A DNA stretch of 64,000 nucleotides, taken from NCBI RefSeq assembly GCF_900113645.1, contig NZ_FOQC01000006.1, forward strand, positions 1 to 64,000, given 5' to 3'. This document shows positions 25,352 to 33,482 of this stretch, one piece after another. A program made the translations under genes and the position numbers. The notes beneath the pieces were generated by a model that saw only the letters and a program-made list of their open reading frames with translations, did no database searches and was not told the DNA's origin. The DNA is from Trichococcus flocculiformis. GTDB lineage: Bacteria > Bacillota > Bacilli > Lactobacillales > Aerococcaceae. Numbering within the stretch: position 1 is the stretch's first letter; every line of letters starts with the position of its first letter.

Positions 25352-26749
25352 TTATTTTGCCTTGGGAAGATTGATTGTAAATGTTGTGCCTTTCCCATAA
25401 ATACTATCTACGGAAATAGTCCCTTGATGCGCATTCACAATGCCCTTTACAATGGAAAGGCCTATTCCTTGCCCCCCTAGTTTACTGTTTCGGGAGGGCT
25501 CCGCCATATAGAACCGTTCAAATATTTGGCCCACCTCGTCCGGAGGGATTCCTTGTCCGTTGTCGATTATTCGAAAGGAAGCGGTGCCTTTACTTTGCGA
25601 AACGTAAAGGTCGATTCTTCCTCCTGAAGGGGTAAACTTAATGGCATTTGCCAACAAATTAGTTAAGACCTGATGAATTTTATCCCGGTCCGCGGAAATA
25701 AAAACGCGATTACCGCTAACGGAACAGTTGAGTTTATTTTCAACCAGCATGGGTTGGAAATTATCCACGATTTGTTGGGCTAGTTCCGTAAGATCAAAGG
25801 TGGTTTTCTGTAGTTGAGACTCCTGACTTTCGAGTTCGTTGATCCGATCGATTTCTCCAATCAGACGCGTAATTCGGCTTATCTCTTCGTAACAACGATA
25901 GAGCCGCTCTTCAGATATTTCCCAGACACCATCTATCATGGCTTCAATATTCCCTTTCAAGGTCGTCAAAGGCGTTCTGATTTCATGGGCAATATCGGAG
26001 GACAAACGGTTTCGGATCTTCTGTTGGTGTTGAAGCTGCAAGGAAAGATCATTCACTGATACCAGCAGGTCATCAATCTCCCGGATTCCTGTTTCTTCCA
26101 GAGAAAGACTGCTGTAACGCCCTTTGGCAATTTTCTGGGTAAAATCATTGATTGTGACGATGGGGGAGCTAAGCTTTTTGGACACCACTAGCGCAAAGAA
26201 GAGGGGAATGAGGAGCGATATGAAGGCCACAAAAACCAATTTACTTTCCATATCGGAAATAAAGAGGGCGTCATGTTCTGTGTAAGCATAGGGACCCACG
26301 GATTGAATCTCCATTATGCCAATTTCTTCGGTACCATCATAAAGGGGACTACGGCTTTGCACGTAGTCACTCTCCATACCTCCCACCATTTGCTGCATAT
26401 GCAGGAGATGATCCTGAACCTTGTTCTTCGCATCTTCTTCCTCAGAAGCGGATGGGCTCCATAACAGTTGCCCGTCCTCGTCGAAAATCCTCACAATCAC
26501 TGACTGTTGGAGAGCATTTCGCCCAATACGCTGAATTGCTTGCGAATTTTCTTCCCAGGTACCGTTTTGTTGATAGAGATTCTCTAAATCAGTGCTGTAT
26601 TCTTCCAACTCTGACTCCTGTCTCTCCCTGACATAGTCAGCAAAGTGGCTCTCTAGTAAGTTCAGTGTTATCCAGCTGAAGGCTCCTACCAGAATAAAAG
26701 AAAGCGAAACGAAGGAAAGGAGAAGTTGCCACTTTATTGTTCGCTTCAT
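25352..26749 (-). CDS. HisKA-family sensor histidine kinase
   Basis: The 465-residue membrane kinase has two spans (about residues 9-30 and 170-189) enclosing an extracytoplasmic sensor of about 140 residues. A HAMP segment follows, then the H-box SSDIAHEIRTPLTTLKGN with His254, the N-box (LLANAIKFTPSGG) and G-boxes DNGQGIPPDE and GGQGIGLSIVKG. All catalytic boxes are intact. Its start overlaps the response-regulator stop by 4 bases. The sensor has no Cys or His cluster, so the stimulus is not obvious; envelope stress or a metal are candidates from context. Confidence 0.93.
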   Translation of the reverse strand: MKRTIKWQLLLSFVSLSFILVGAFSWITLNLLESHFADYVRERQESELEEYSTDLENLYQQNGTWEENSQAIQRIGRNALQQSVIVRIFDEDGQLLWSPSASEEEDAKNKVQDHLLHMQQMVGGMESDYVQSRSPLYDGTEEIGIMEIQSVGPYAYTEHDALFISDMESKLVFVAFISLLIPLFFALVVSKKLSSPIVTINDFTQKIAKGRYSSLSLEETGIREIDDLLVSVNDLSLQLQHQQKIRNRLSSDIAHEIRTPLTTLKGNIEAMIDGVWEISEERLYRCYEEISRITRLIGEIDRINELESQESQLQKTTFDLTELAQQIVDNFQPMLVENKLNCSVSGNRVFISADRDKIHQVLTNLLANAIKFTPSGGRIDLYVSQSKGTASFRIIDNGQGIPPDEVGQIFERFYMAEPSRNSKLGGQGIGLSIVKGIVNAHQGTISVDSIYGKGTTFTINLPKAK

Positions 26750-27432
26750 TTTTGACCACCAAATCGGTATCCCTCTCCATAGATTGTCAGGATATAGTAG
26801 GGGGTTCGCGTATCATCATCTTCTATCTTTTGTCGCAGGTTCTTAATATGGACATCAATGACTCGATCTGTTCCGTCAAAATCTAATCCTTTTACGACCT
26901 GCAAGAGCTGTTGCCTAGGGAAAATCTGCTGAGGATGTGACGCCAGAAGAGTCAGCAACCTGTACTCAGTTGGCGTTAGTCCCACTTCTACGCCCTTTTT
27001 GAATACTTGCTTGTTATCGGGATAGATTTCCAATAAACCACCTTCGAAGGACCATTTCACCTCTTGGGGTTCCGGATGTGAGCGTCGCAGTACAGTCTGT
27101 ACTCGGGCCACCAGTTCTTTGGGGCTGAAGGGTTTCGTCATATAATGGTCCGCGCCGATTTGCAGTCCGCTCAGGATAGCCTGTTCCGTTGTTCTCGCCG
27201 TCAGCATAATCACAGGCACGCTGGAGGATTTTCTTATTCTTCGGCAGACCTCAAGACCGGAGATATCCGGCAGCATGAGGTCCAGGACGATGAGATCCGG
27301 CCGGATGGTTTCGGCTTTCCGCAAGGCTTCTTCTCCATCCATGGCTCTGAATACTTGGTAGTTTTTAGCAACCAAGTACGCCTCTACAATCTCCAAAATG
27401 TTTTCCTCGTCATCTACAATCAAAATTTTCAT
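26746..27432 (-). CDS. OmpR-family response regulator
   Basis: The 228-residue regulator is read from ATG 27432 (GGAGGG 8 bases upstream; an earlier in-frame ATG lacks a site). The receiver has D51 in LIVLDLMLP, the acidic DDEEN pocket and K101-type MTKPFSPKELVARV. A C-terminal winged helix follows (LTPTEYRLLTLLASHPQQIF, DRVIDVHIKNLRQKIEDD). Its own promoter carries regulon site B1, so it is the best candidate to bind the motif found six times around it. This assignment is inferred from position and autoregulation logic. Confidence 0.95.
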   Translation of the reverse strand: MKILIVDDEENILEIVEAYLVAKNYQVFRAMDGEEALRKAETIRPDLIVLDLMLPDISGLEVCRRIRKSSSVPVIMLTARTTEQAILSGLQIGADHYMTKPFSPKELVARVQTVLRRSHPEPQEVKWSFEGGLLEIYPDNKQVFKKGVEVGLTPTEYRLLTLLASHPQQIFPRQQLLQVVKGLDFDGTDRVIDVHIKNLRQKIEDDDTRTPYYILTIYGEGYRFGGQK

Positions 27433-27558
27433 ATGTTTTCCCTCCATCATTCACACGATTGATTCTGTACTACTAAAAATTGTCCCACCGCACCATCTTT
27501 CCTGAGCAATGCACGATGGTAGTTTTCCAATATTGCTGAATTGAGTTTACCTTTTCAT

Positions 27559-27690
27559 TGTGTGGGTTTTATGGAGTAGAAGATGTCCTATTGTTTTTAA
27601 AGAAGCAGTAGGAAAAGTTCTGTCGGCCTATTAATGCCTTTAGAACTACTGCAAATATTTGTTTTTTTGTTTCTCCATACGCCCTACACA
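27559..27690. promoter_or_regulatory. Regulon sites B1/B2 in a divergent promoter pair
   Basis: Inverted arms TGTGTGGGTTTTATGGAG (27559-27576) and CTCCATACGCCCTACACA (27673-27690), 96 bp apart. Outward from CTCC, base 28 begins TAAACT toward the response-regulator gene and TATCTT toward the adenylate-kinase-like gene. Geometry is identical to sites A and C. The 27577-27672 gap holds no other recognised element. Confidence 0.75.
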
Positions 27691-27765
27691 ATCATGCGCT
27701 ATCTTAGTAGTGAATGGTTGTGTACGATTCGATAGAGGCATAATGCAGATAAGGAGTGTTAGAAA

Positions 27766-28332
27766 ATGAATATCATTATAATGGGAATGCCCGGCGCTGG
27801 AATGGGAACCCAAGCGAGGGAAATCGCAGTTACCTATCAGATTCCGTATATCTCTACAGGTGAAATCTTCCGATCTTTCGCTGAGATGGGTAGTCCGATC
27901 GGTCTAGAAGTCAAAACGTTCATGGATATGGGAAAACTAGTCCCCGATAGATTGGTCAATAAACTCCTCTGGGATCGCATGGGAGAGGATGACATGAAAG
28001 AGGGTTTCATTTTGGATGGATATCCGCGAACGCGTCAGCAAGCGGAAGCGTTAGAAGCATATCTGGAAAGCAAAAGACTGTCGCTGGATGTTGTCCTCTA
28101 TCTGGCTGTTGGGAAAGAGGTCTTACGGAAAAGGTTAGAAAAGAGGGTCAATTTGCCTTGGTCAGAGGATAAATCAGAAGTCATAGAAAGACGGCTACAA
28201 GTGAGTGAGCTCGAAATGGAAGCACTGACGGGTTTCTATCAGGAAGCGGGAATCGTTTCTATGGTCAATGGCGAACAAAAGCCCGACATTGTATTCGAAA
28301 AGATACAAGAAGTTCTTCAGTTTCATTCTTAA
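27766..28332 (+). CDS. Adenylate-kinase-like protein with altered P-loop
   Basis: At 188 residues this fits the short adenylate kinase class without a LID zinc domain. The fold signatures are STGEIFRSF, KTFMDMGKLVPDRLV and DGYPRTRQQAEAL. The P-loop reads GMPGAGMGTQA: Met13 stands where the Walker A lysine should be (codon ATG instead of AAG/AAA). That lysine contacts nucleotide phosphates and is normally essential, so nucleotide transfer should be impaired. The gene is otherwise intact, with a promoter carrying regulon site B2. It may be a nucleotide-sensing or decoy paralogue. Confidence 0.85.
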   Translation: MNIIIMGMPGAGMGTQAREIAVTYQIPYISTGEIFRSFAEMGSPIGLEVKTFMDMGKLVPDRLVNKLLWDRMGEDDMKEGFILDGYPRTRQQAEALEAYLESKRLSLDVVLYLAVGKEVLRKRLEKRVNLPWSEDKSEVIERRLQVSELEMEALTGFYQEAGIVSMVNGEQKPDIVFEKIQEVLQFHS

Positions 28333-28433
28333 TGAGGATTCGTTCTAATCCAGAAGATAATCTTTCTATTAGGCTCTCCAAGATTACGAGCTATTGGACG
28401 AATGCCTTGATGAAAAGGTAGAAATCAAGAAAA

Positions 28434-28466
28434 AAAAGCATGGAGACTTTTTGTCTGCATGCTTTT
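28434..28466. terminator. Bidirectional terminator
   Basis: AAAAGCATG (28434-28442) pairs with CATGCTTTT (28458-28466), extended by inner AGAC/GTCT pairing. It lies between the adenylate-kinase-like gene and the convergent 58-residue gene. Confidence 0.8.
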
Positions 28467-28493
28467 CCTTAAGGTTTATTTTTTTTACCACTG

Positions 28494-28670
28494 TTAAACA
28501 TATTCGATGATGCCGCGTTTAAGAAGCTCTTTCCTCAAAGCCTCATTTTCTACCCGTAATCTTTTTACATCTGCGCTTAAAACAGAATTATGTTTACGAA
28601 CTGCACTTAGGATTACCATCGTCAAAACAGGAACCAGTAGTACTAAAATGATAAATAGAGTTGTTTGCAT
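28494..28670 (-). CDS. Small membrane protein with coiled-coil tail (58 aa)
   Basis: The ATG at 28670 has AGAAGGA 8 bases upstream. The peptide has one N-terminal membrane span (TLFIILVLLVPVLTMVIL), a KHN turn and a charged helix VKRLRVENEALRKELLKRG. It has the same design as the 69-residue protein at 21899-22108, but lacks the His-rich loop. Its promoter carries regulon site C1, divergent from the PepSY-SHOCT pair. No family name is known. The clear ribosome site and promoter argue that it is real despite its length. Confidence 0.7.
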   Translation of the reverse strand: MQTTLFIILVLLVPVLTMVILSAVRKHNSVLSADVKRLRVENEALRKELLKRGIIEYV

Positions 28671-28734
28671 AGTCTATGTCCTTCTTTCTGGATTGTTTTT
28701 TTTAGATTTCATAGTCATAGCATACTAGGTGATT

Positions 28735-28778
28735 ATGTAGACTGTATGAAGAAGCAAAACTCCATTAAATCTACACAT
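28735..28778. promoter_or_regulatory. Regulon sites C1/C2 in a divergent promoter pair
   Basis: Inverted arms ATGTAGACTGTATGAAG (28735-28751) and CTCCATTAAATCTACACAT (28760-28778) with an 8-bp gap. From the first base of each arm, base 28 begins TATGCT toward the 58-residue gene and TATATT toward the PepSY-SHOCT genes, as in sites A and B. Confidence 0.75.
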
Positions 28779-28980
28779 TGCTCCGGTATATTAGGGTTAA
28801 CAAATCCTCAAAGTATGGATAAGTAGTAAGAATTGGCGTTTAGTAAGTGAGGGTACTATTAAAAATGTAGAGGCGTAATTGATGCCATGGATTTCAGTAA
28901 GCACAATTTATCCAATTTTCTAAAGACGAGGTGCCGATTCAAAATCGCTTTAAGGCTTACCGAAGAAAGAAGGCAGGGAT

Positions 28981-29670
28981 ATGAAAAACAAACATCAATT
29001 AGTGTGGGGTGTAATCCTGTTTGGTGCGCTTGCCGTATTGATTGTGTACAGCAGCGGGTTGTTTATGCTGGCAAAAAATGCGGGAACAGACGTTTATACG
29101 CAAGGGTTTTACAACAGCGGCATGATGGGTGGCAGAGTCAACAGCAACCAGAACAGCAGTGGCGAGAAATTGACGCCGGATCAGATTTTGTCGGATGTCG
29201 AAAATTATTTGAAGGGCTATGGAAATAATCTTCAAGTGGCAGATATTTTTGTCTTCACCGATGCGGATTACTACGTTTCGGTGGAAGAGAAAGATACCGG
29301 CAGAGGGGCCATGGAACTCTTGGTCAATCCTTATACGGGACAGATCTACCCCGAGCCGGGTCCCAACATGATGTGGAATGAGAAATACAGCATGATGATG
29401 GGAGGATCCTTCCGCTACAATGCGAATGCAACGGATACGGCAACTGTGAACCGAACAGAAGCAGTCAAAAATGCGGATGATTTTGTGAAGAGTCAGTTGG
29501 GCGAAGCTTTTTCGGTTCCGGGTGAGGGGCACGCATTTTATGGTTATTACACTTTTCATATCAAGGAAGACGACAAAGTAATCGGGATGCTCAGTGTCAA
29601 TGACCTTACCGGAGAAGTCTGGTACCATGATTGGCATGGCGATTTGGAACAAGTGATTTCTGAACATTAA
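28981..29670 (+). CDS. Membrane-anchored PepSY-like protein, copy 1
   Basis: The 229-residue protein has an N-terminal membrane anchor (about residues 9-31), a Gly/Met/Asn-rich linker (YNSGMMGGRVNSNQN) and two PepSY-like repeats. Repeat 1 spans about 62-120 (DQILSDVENYLKGYG ... VNPYTGQIYPEPG) and repeat 2 about 155-225 (TEAVKNADDFVKSQLG ... SVNDLTGEVWYHDW). The methionine-rich NMMWNEKYSMMMGG between them could bind Cu(I). PepSY domains often inhibit or chaperone peptidases. It is co-transcribed with a SHOCT protein. A near copy lies at 42379-43074. The function is inferred only. Confidence 0.75.
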   Translation: MKNKHQLVWGVILFGALAVLIVYSSGLFMLAKNAGTDVYTQGFYNSGMMGGRVNSNQNSSGEKLTPDQILSDVENYLKGYGNNLQVADIFVFTDADYYVSVEEKDTGRGAMELLVNPYTGQIYPEPGPNMMWNEKYSMMMGGSFRYNANATDTATVNRTEAVKNADDFVKSQLGEAFSVPGEGHAFYGYYTFHIKEDDKVIGMLSVNDLTGEVWYHDWHGDLEQVISEH

Positions 29671-29690
29671 CAGAAAGAGGAGTGGGAAAA

Positions 29691-29930
29691 ATGATGAATT
29701 ATTATGGTTATGACATGATGGGCGGTTGGGGAATTTTCATGATGATTATCCTGGTAATCTTAATCGTTATTATCGTATACGCGGTGATGAAGCTAGTCCA
29801 AGGAGGCAATAATGCTGGCACAACTTCAAATGGCCGGGATGAGGCACTTGAAATCCTTGATCAGCGTTATGCAAAAGGAGAATTATCAGACGAAGAATAC
29901 CAACAAAAGAAGAAAATATTGAAAAGTTAG
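29691..29930 (+). CDS. SHOCT-domain small membrane protein, copy 1 (79 aa)
   Basis: The start is ATG 29691 (GAGGAG upstream; an in-frame GTG at 29682 sits inside the site). A Tyr/Met/Gly-rich N-terminus (MMNYYGYDMMGGWG) leads into a membrane helix (IFMMIILVILIVIIVYAVM). The classical SHOCT motif follows (EALEILDQRYAKGELSDEEY). Such proteins are frequent beside copper and silver genes. It follows the PepSY-like gene by 20 bases. Confidence 0.85.
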   Translation: MMNYYGYDMMGGWGIFMMIILVILIVIIVYAVMKLVQGGNNAGTTSNGRDEALEILDQRYAKGELSDEEYQQKKKILKS

Positions 29931-30000
29931 TTGGGTAAGTCTGAAGTTTCATGCTCGAACTGAGTTTTCTCAAAAATATATTCCGGAAATGAACTATTCA

Positions 30001-30043
30001 TATCAAAAAGCCAAGATCATATACAAATCTTGGCTTTTTGATA
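30001..30043 (+). terminator. Terminator after the PepSY-SHOCT pair
   Basis: A perfect 17-bp stem, TATCAAAAAGCCAAGAT (30001-30017) with ATCTTGGCTTTTTGATA (30027-30043), loop of 9, containing a T-run in the 3' arm. Confidence 0.9.
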
Positions 30044-30128
30044 TGATTTTTTTCTACATAAAATCAACACATTCATATATTATTATAAAAACAGAAACAT
30101 AAAATAAATCAAAGCAAGGGGATAAATT

Positions 30129-30410
30129 ATGCACCACCATGAAAGTAAAGAAGAGAAATCAGGAACGCATAAACACAGTCCATTACATCATATGATCCAT
30201 ATGATTATTTGTTGTGGCCTACCAATACTGATTATAGTATCAATACCATTTATTGCTAAATATAATCTCGGACTTGCTACTATATTAGGAGTTATTGCGC
30301 CATTTATATGCCCCATTATGATGGGAGGAATGATGCTATCAATGCTAGGTGGTAAGAAAAAGGAAAACTGTTGTTCGAAAAAAGAAAGTGATACTGTACC
30401 GGAAGAGTGA
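30129..30410 (+). CDS. His/Cys-containing small membrane protein (93 aa)
   Basis: The protein opens with a His-rich segment (MHHHESKEEKSGTHKHSP). A hydrophobic region follows with a CC pair (MIHMIICCGLPILIIVSIPF), then a second span with a Met-rich end (CPIMMGGMMLSMLGG). The tail ends KENCCSKKE. The ribosome site is AAGGGG. The spread of His, Cys and Met suggests copper or silver binding at the membrane. No family name is firm; a DUF2933-type relation is possible. It lies between two terminators as a single gene. Confidence 0.65.
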   Translation: MHHHESKEEKSGTHKHSPLHHMIHMIICCGLPILIIVSIPFIAKYNLGLATILGVIAPFICPIMMGGMMLSMLGGKKKENCCSKKESDTVPEE

Positions 30411-30692
30411 GCGATTTTTTTGTAGGAAGCCATTAAAGCATCTAAAAATTGAAGGAATAGTTTTTAAATAAAAAAGTGGGGCCCAAATAATGGCTACGAA
30501 TTAATGCGACATTTTTTTGGATACCGATTGTATGCATCTGATTGTGCTGTACTTGACTACTAAAAATGAACCTATAGCCCTGACTAGGTAAATTGATTAT
30601 AAGACTAATTATTTGACTATTGAAAAAAGGAAGGACAGAATGTGTAATGTAGAGTACTTTCGATAATAGTCAATAAAGGAGGGTAATGAAAC

Positions 30693-31292
30693 ATGTATAA
30701 GAACCGATTGATAAAAAGTATCCTAGGTCTTTCTACATTAGTATTATTGGCCGCATGTTCTATTGATCAAGATGGAGACGTAGATTCTGAGTCCGTGGGA
30801 AATATTTCATCAGATATAGAAAGTATTGCTTCTACTTCGAATATGGGTGAAATGATGCATGATGATTCTGGAGAAATACCAGAAGGATTACTAGCAGCAG
30901 AAAACCCAACATATCGGATAGGGGACATTGTTACCATCAATTCAGACCATATGACAGGAATGCAGGGTGCAGAGGCTACTATTGTAGGGGCATTCGACAC
31001 TACAGTTTACGAAGTATCCTTCAATCCAACTAATGGTGATCCGCGAGTAACAAACCATCAATGGGTTATCAAGGAAGAAATAGCTGAAGCAAAAGATGTC
31101 GAAGAACCACTGGAACCTGGCACAGAGGTTACGCTGGAAGCGAGTCATATGGAAGGCATGCAAGATGCAACTGCCACGATAGAATCAGCAGAAGACACTA
31201 CCGTATATATGGTTGACTTTGAGCCGACCACAGGGGAAGAAATGGTCAGGAACCATAAATGGGTAACAGAAGCTGAACTATCGCCCAATTAA
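30693..31292 (+). CDS. YdhK-family lipoprotein with two DUF1541 repeats
   Basis: The 199-residue lipoprotein has signal and lipobox LLAAC (Cys at residue 22). A short acidic linker is followed by two DUF1541 repeats: residues about 73-130 (YRIGDIVTINSDHMTGMQGA) and 138-197 (GTEVTLEASHMEGMQDAT), each ending in NHQWV/NHKWV. The conserved HM..GM residues are candidate metal ligands; related staphylococcal surface lipoproteins (CopL type) bind copper. Maturation would need Lgt and LspA, both encoded in this island. AGGAGG precedes the ATG. Confidence 0.88.
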   Translation: MYKNRLIKSILGLSTLVLLAACSIDQDGDVDSESVGNISSDIESIASTSNMGEMMHDDSGEIPEGLLAAENPTYRIGDIVTINSDHMTGMQGAEATIVGAFDTTVYEVSFNPTNGDPRVTNHQWVIKEEIAEAKDVEEPLEPGTEVTLEASHMEGMQDATATIESAEDTTVYMVDFEPTTGEEMVRNHKWVTEAELSPN

Positions 31293-31377
31293 ATGTTTAC
31301 CTTTCCAGCATTGAAGAGATAAAGATTATCTGTTACTTGATCAAATAGATCATATATTAAAGAAACATTGGACAAAA

Positions 31378-31419
31378 AATAAAGGGCAAGATTCACATAA
31401 GTGAGTTTTGCCCTTTATT
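31378..31419 (+). terminator. Terminator after the YdhK lipoprotein
   Basis: AATAAAGGGCAA (31378-31389) pairs with TTGCCCTTTATT (31408-31419), followed by TTTG. It lies about 85 bases after the stop codon. Confidence 0.85.
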
Positions 31420-31562
31420 TTTGTCTAAAAATTAGGTGGTCTTTATTATCTGTAGTTTTGGGGTGTACCCAAAATCACCACCTGTAAAATGTTGATTTTA
31501 TTGGATTTTTAATGTGGAGTACATGTGTCGAATAAATCGAGTTCGAGAAAGGGGGAAAACAG

Positions 31563-32007
31563 ATGAACATCGGATAAGCACGTGTGTCCACCACAGACCA
31601 GAAGCTGGACCGACAGATCAAAGTCCTGAAAAAAGCAAGGCAGAAAAAATATTTTAAGAGAGAATGTCCGGTAAAAGTATGACAGATCGTGAGGAGTTTC
31701 AGCAGGCTTTGGGGTTCCTGCGAGAGAAAGATGTCCTGATTGTGGAGTCATTGGATCGACTGGGTCGAAACTATGATGATATCGGTCAGATGGAACAATA
31801 GCGCCTGGATCGGAAAGAAATTGGACTCCAAGTATTGAATTTACCGATTCTGAACCATGACCTGGGAGATCCTAATCTGCAGAAACTAATTCGGAATATG
31901 ACTTTATAGTTGCTGTCCTGGACCGCCCAAAACGAATGCGGAGAAATATTGCCGGTCGCCTATCAATTGAAATCGGATATAACTTATCAACTCCTGTTAA
32001 GTAGATA
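31563..32007 (+). pseudogene. Decayed serine resolvase
   Basis: ATG AAC ATC GGA is followed by TAA, then ARVSTTDQKLDRQIKVLKKA, the N-terminal catalytic region of resolvase/invertases. Later frames give MTDREEFQQALGFL, LIVESLDRLGRN and NLPILNHDLGDPNLQKL, separated by stops and frameshifts. It is less like the intact resolvase at 47885 than the other two fragments are, so it represents an older or different insertion. Confidence 0.8.
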
Positions 32008-32139
32008 AGAAATCCCGGCTCTGTGGGCACTGCTGAACAATTTGAATCGGAACAAAAAAACTTCCCGCCTTGAAAATACGCCTCTAAAATAACCCAATTT
32101 AAAAATAGAGGTTGGGACAGAAGTATTAAAAAAGAGAAA

Positions 32140-32183
32140 AAATCGCATGAATCAAACTGACAAATGTTGATTTCATGCGATTT
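32140..32183. terminator. Terminator-like hairpin
   Basis: AAATCGCATGAATCAA (from 32140) pairs with TTGATTTCATGCGATTT (to 32183) with a one-base bulge. T-runs occur on the right and A-runs on the left, so it may terminate the minus-strand DUF2703 gene. Confidence 0.7.
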
Positions 32184-32316
32184 CTATTTTTCTATTAGCT
32201 AATTTCCGCCAAAATTTGATTTATGTCACAGTTCTATTTTTGCAGATTCTTCTTATCTGTGACTGTTCATTGGGTGAGAGTAAAATCGTTCCCTTCTGAA
32301 TCAAACGTCACCGATC

Positions 32317-32859
32317 TTACTTTTTATTTTCCATAACGTAATAGAAATGTTTTAGATTCTCAGGAAGTACGTATTCTTGCTCAGCTATACTATCAGCTAA
32401 ACTTCCTCCGTACACCGCCTTAAGGATTCCTTCAATAACCATAGCCTTAGGGGGGACGGTATATTCTTGACCTTGATAAATCCAAATTCGACAGTCAACT
32501 ACGTTCCCACACAAATCACCACAGGATTCGCATATACTTTCTTTAAACTCCATCTGAATGTCGTGTCCATTAACACGGATTGTAGGCGAACTAAGAAATT
32601 TATGAGTTACCGCTAACTCCTTAGTATTCACATTGATTTTGTTTACATGTACATCTGTCCCAGTTGCTTCAAGTACATTTGCAATTTCCTTTAAAGCTTC
32701 ATCTAAGCTGTCTTCTGCGCCCTGACAGCGAGTACATACACTCAAATCCAGATATAAAAAATCAATTATTATTTTATTTTTTTCAATTTTAATTTCTTCT
32801 GCGTTTCCGCAACATCCTGTTGTACCTGAACAACATCCTGAATTGCTTTTATTAGTCAT
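32317..32859 (-). CDS. DUF2703 Cys-rich thioredoxin-like protein
   Basis: A 180-residue protein read from ATG 32859 (AAGGAG 8 bases upstream). Two Cys clusters open the protein (GCCSGTTGCCGNAE). A thioredoxin-like domain has CTRCQGAEDSLDEALKEI, the cis-Pro-like SSPTIRVNG, and CESCGDLCGNVVDC. This is the DUF2703 family. It lies directly downstream of a broken merA on the same strand, suggesting a former mer operon and a role in handling Hg or another soft metal. The role is inferred from cysteines and context. Confidence 0.8.
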   Translation of the reverse strand: MTNKSNSGCCSGTTGCCGNAEEIKIEKNKIIIDFLYLDLSVCTRCQGAEDSLDEALKEIANVLEATGTDVHVNKINVNTKELAVTHKFLSSPTIRVNGHDIQMEFKESICESCGDLCGNVVDCRIWIYQGQEYTVPPKAMVIEGILKAVYGGSLADSIAEQEYVLPENLKHFYYVMENKK

Positions 32860-32955
32860 ATTTAACACTCCTTGTAAGATAAAGATAAGGTTTGGATCAT
32901 AAAAACCCAGGCATAATCAGCTTTTTCGTATAAGTTACTTATTAAATAAACAATT

Positions 32956-33419
32956 TTAGCCAGCACAACAGGATAATTTTGATAGGACTTTGTCAAACGC
33001 TACGGCTGCTAATTTTGAGCCTTCTGCCATTGTTAAATAAGGTGCTAGCGTTTCTTTTAAGTCGTCTACGGTCAATCCCAACTTGACAGATAAAGAAGCG
33101 GCGTAAATAACTTCCCCTGCATTGTCAGCAACCACATGCACTCCCAGAATTTTTCGCATTTTTCTATCAGCTACAAGTTAAATTATACCCGTCGTACCAT
33201 GATTTACAATCGGTCTAGCAACATTTGTTAACGGCAACACAGATGTTTTAATTTCATATCCTCTTTCATTCGCTTTCTTTTCTGTCAAACCAACGGTTGC
33301 GAATCCGAGACTTGTAAGCGCTGCCCTAGGGACTACTGTTAAATCGATTTTTTTATTTAACCCACCAATCGCATTGTCTGCAACAATTCCTCCTTCATAG
33401 GCAGCCACGTAGACGAATT
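32956..33419 (-). pseudogene. merA remnant (C-terminal part)
   Basis: The translated pieces match the intact MerA at 45487-47127 from [10 protein letters not shown] to the terminal LSCCAG. An AAA-to-TAA change at 33178-33180 breaks the frame, and everything upstream of FVYVAA (FAD domain, redox cysteines, HMA domain) is gone; homology stops near 33419. It keeps the C-terminal CC pair. It shows that this locus once carried a complete mer operon related to, but not identical with, the one at 45.5-47.5 kb. Confidence 0.92.
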
Positions 33420-33482
33420 ATGGAAGAGAAGAACGGATCCGCGATAAGAAAGGTCTCTTGTGAAGAAGGGAATGACGCGCAT

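Larger units (their letters stand above)
28836..29930 (+). repeat. Paralogous block 1 (leader + PepSY-like + SHOCT genes)
   Basis: This block is duplicated at 42218-43333: the two coding genes are nearly identical, and the leader (AATTGGCGTTTAG near the start, AGGTGCCGAT and ATCGCTTTA near the end) is also recognisable in both. The leader here is about 145 bases and contains no convincing gene. Confidence 0.85.

Noticed and set aside
31500..32010. Possible functional resolvase
   Set aside because: Stop codon directly after the fourth codon and further frameshifts make it a pseudogene.
33405..33435. Apparent internal-deletion junction of merA (match to another merA segment over about 14 bases)
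   Set aside because: The match is too short to tell a real deletion junction from chance.
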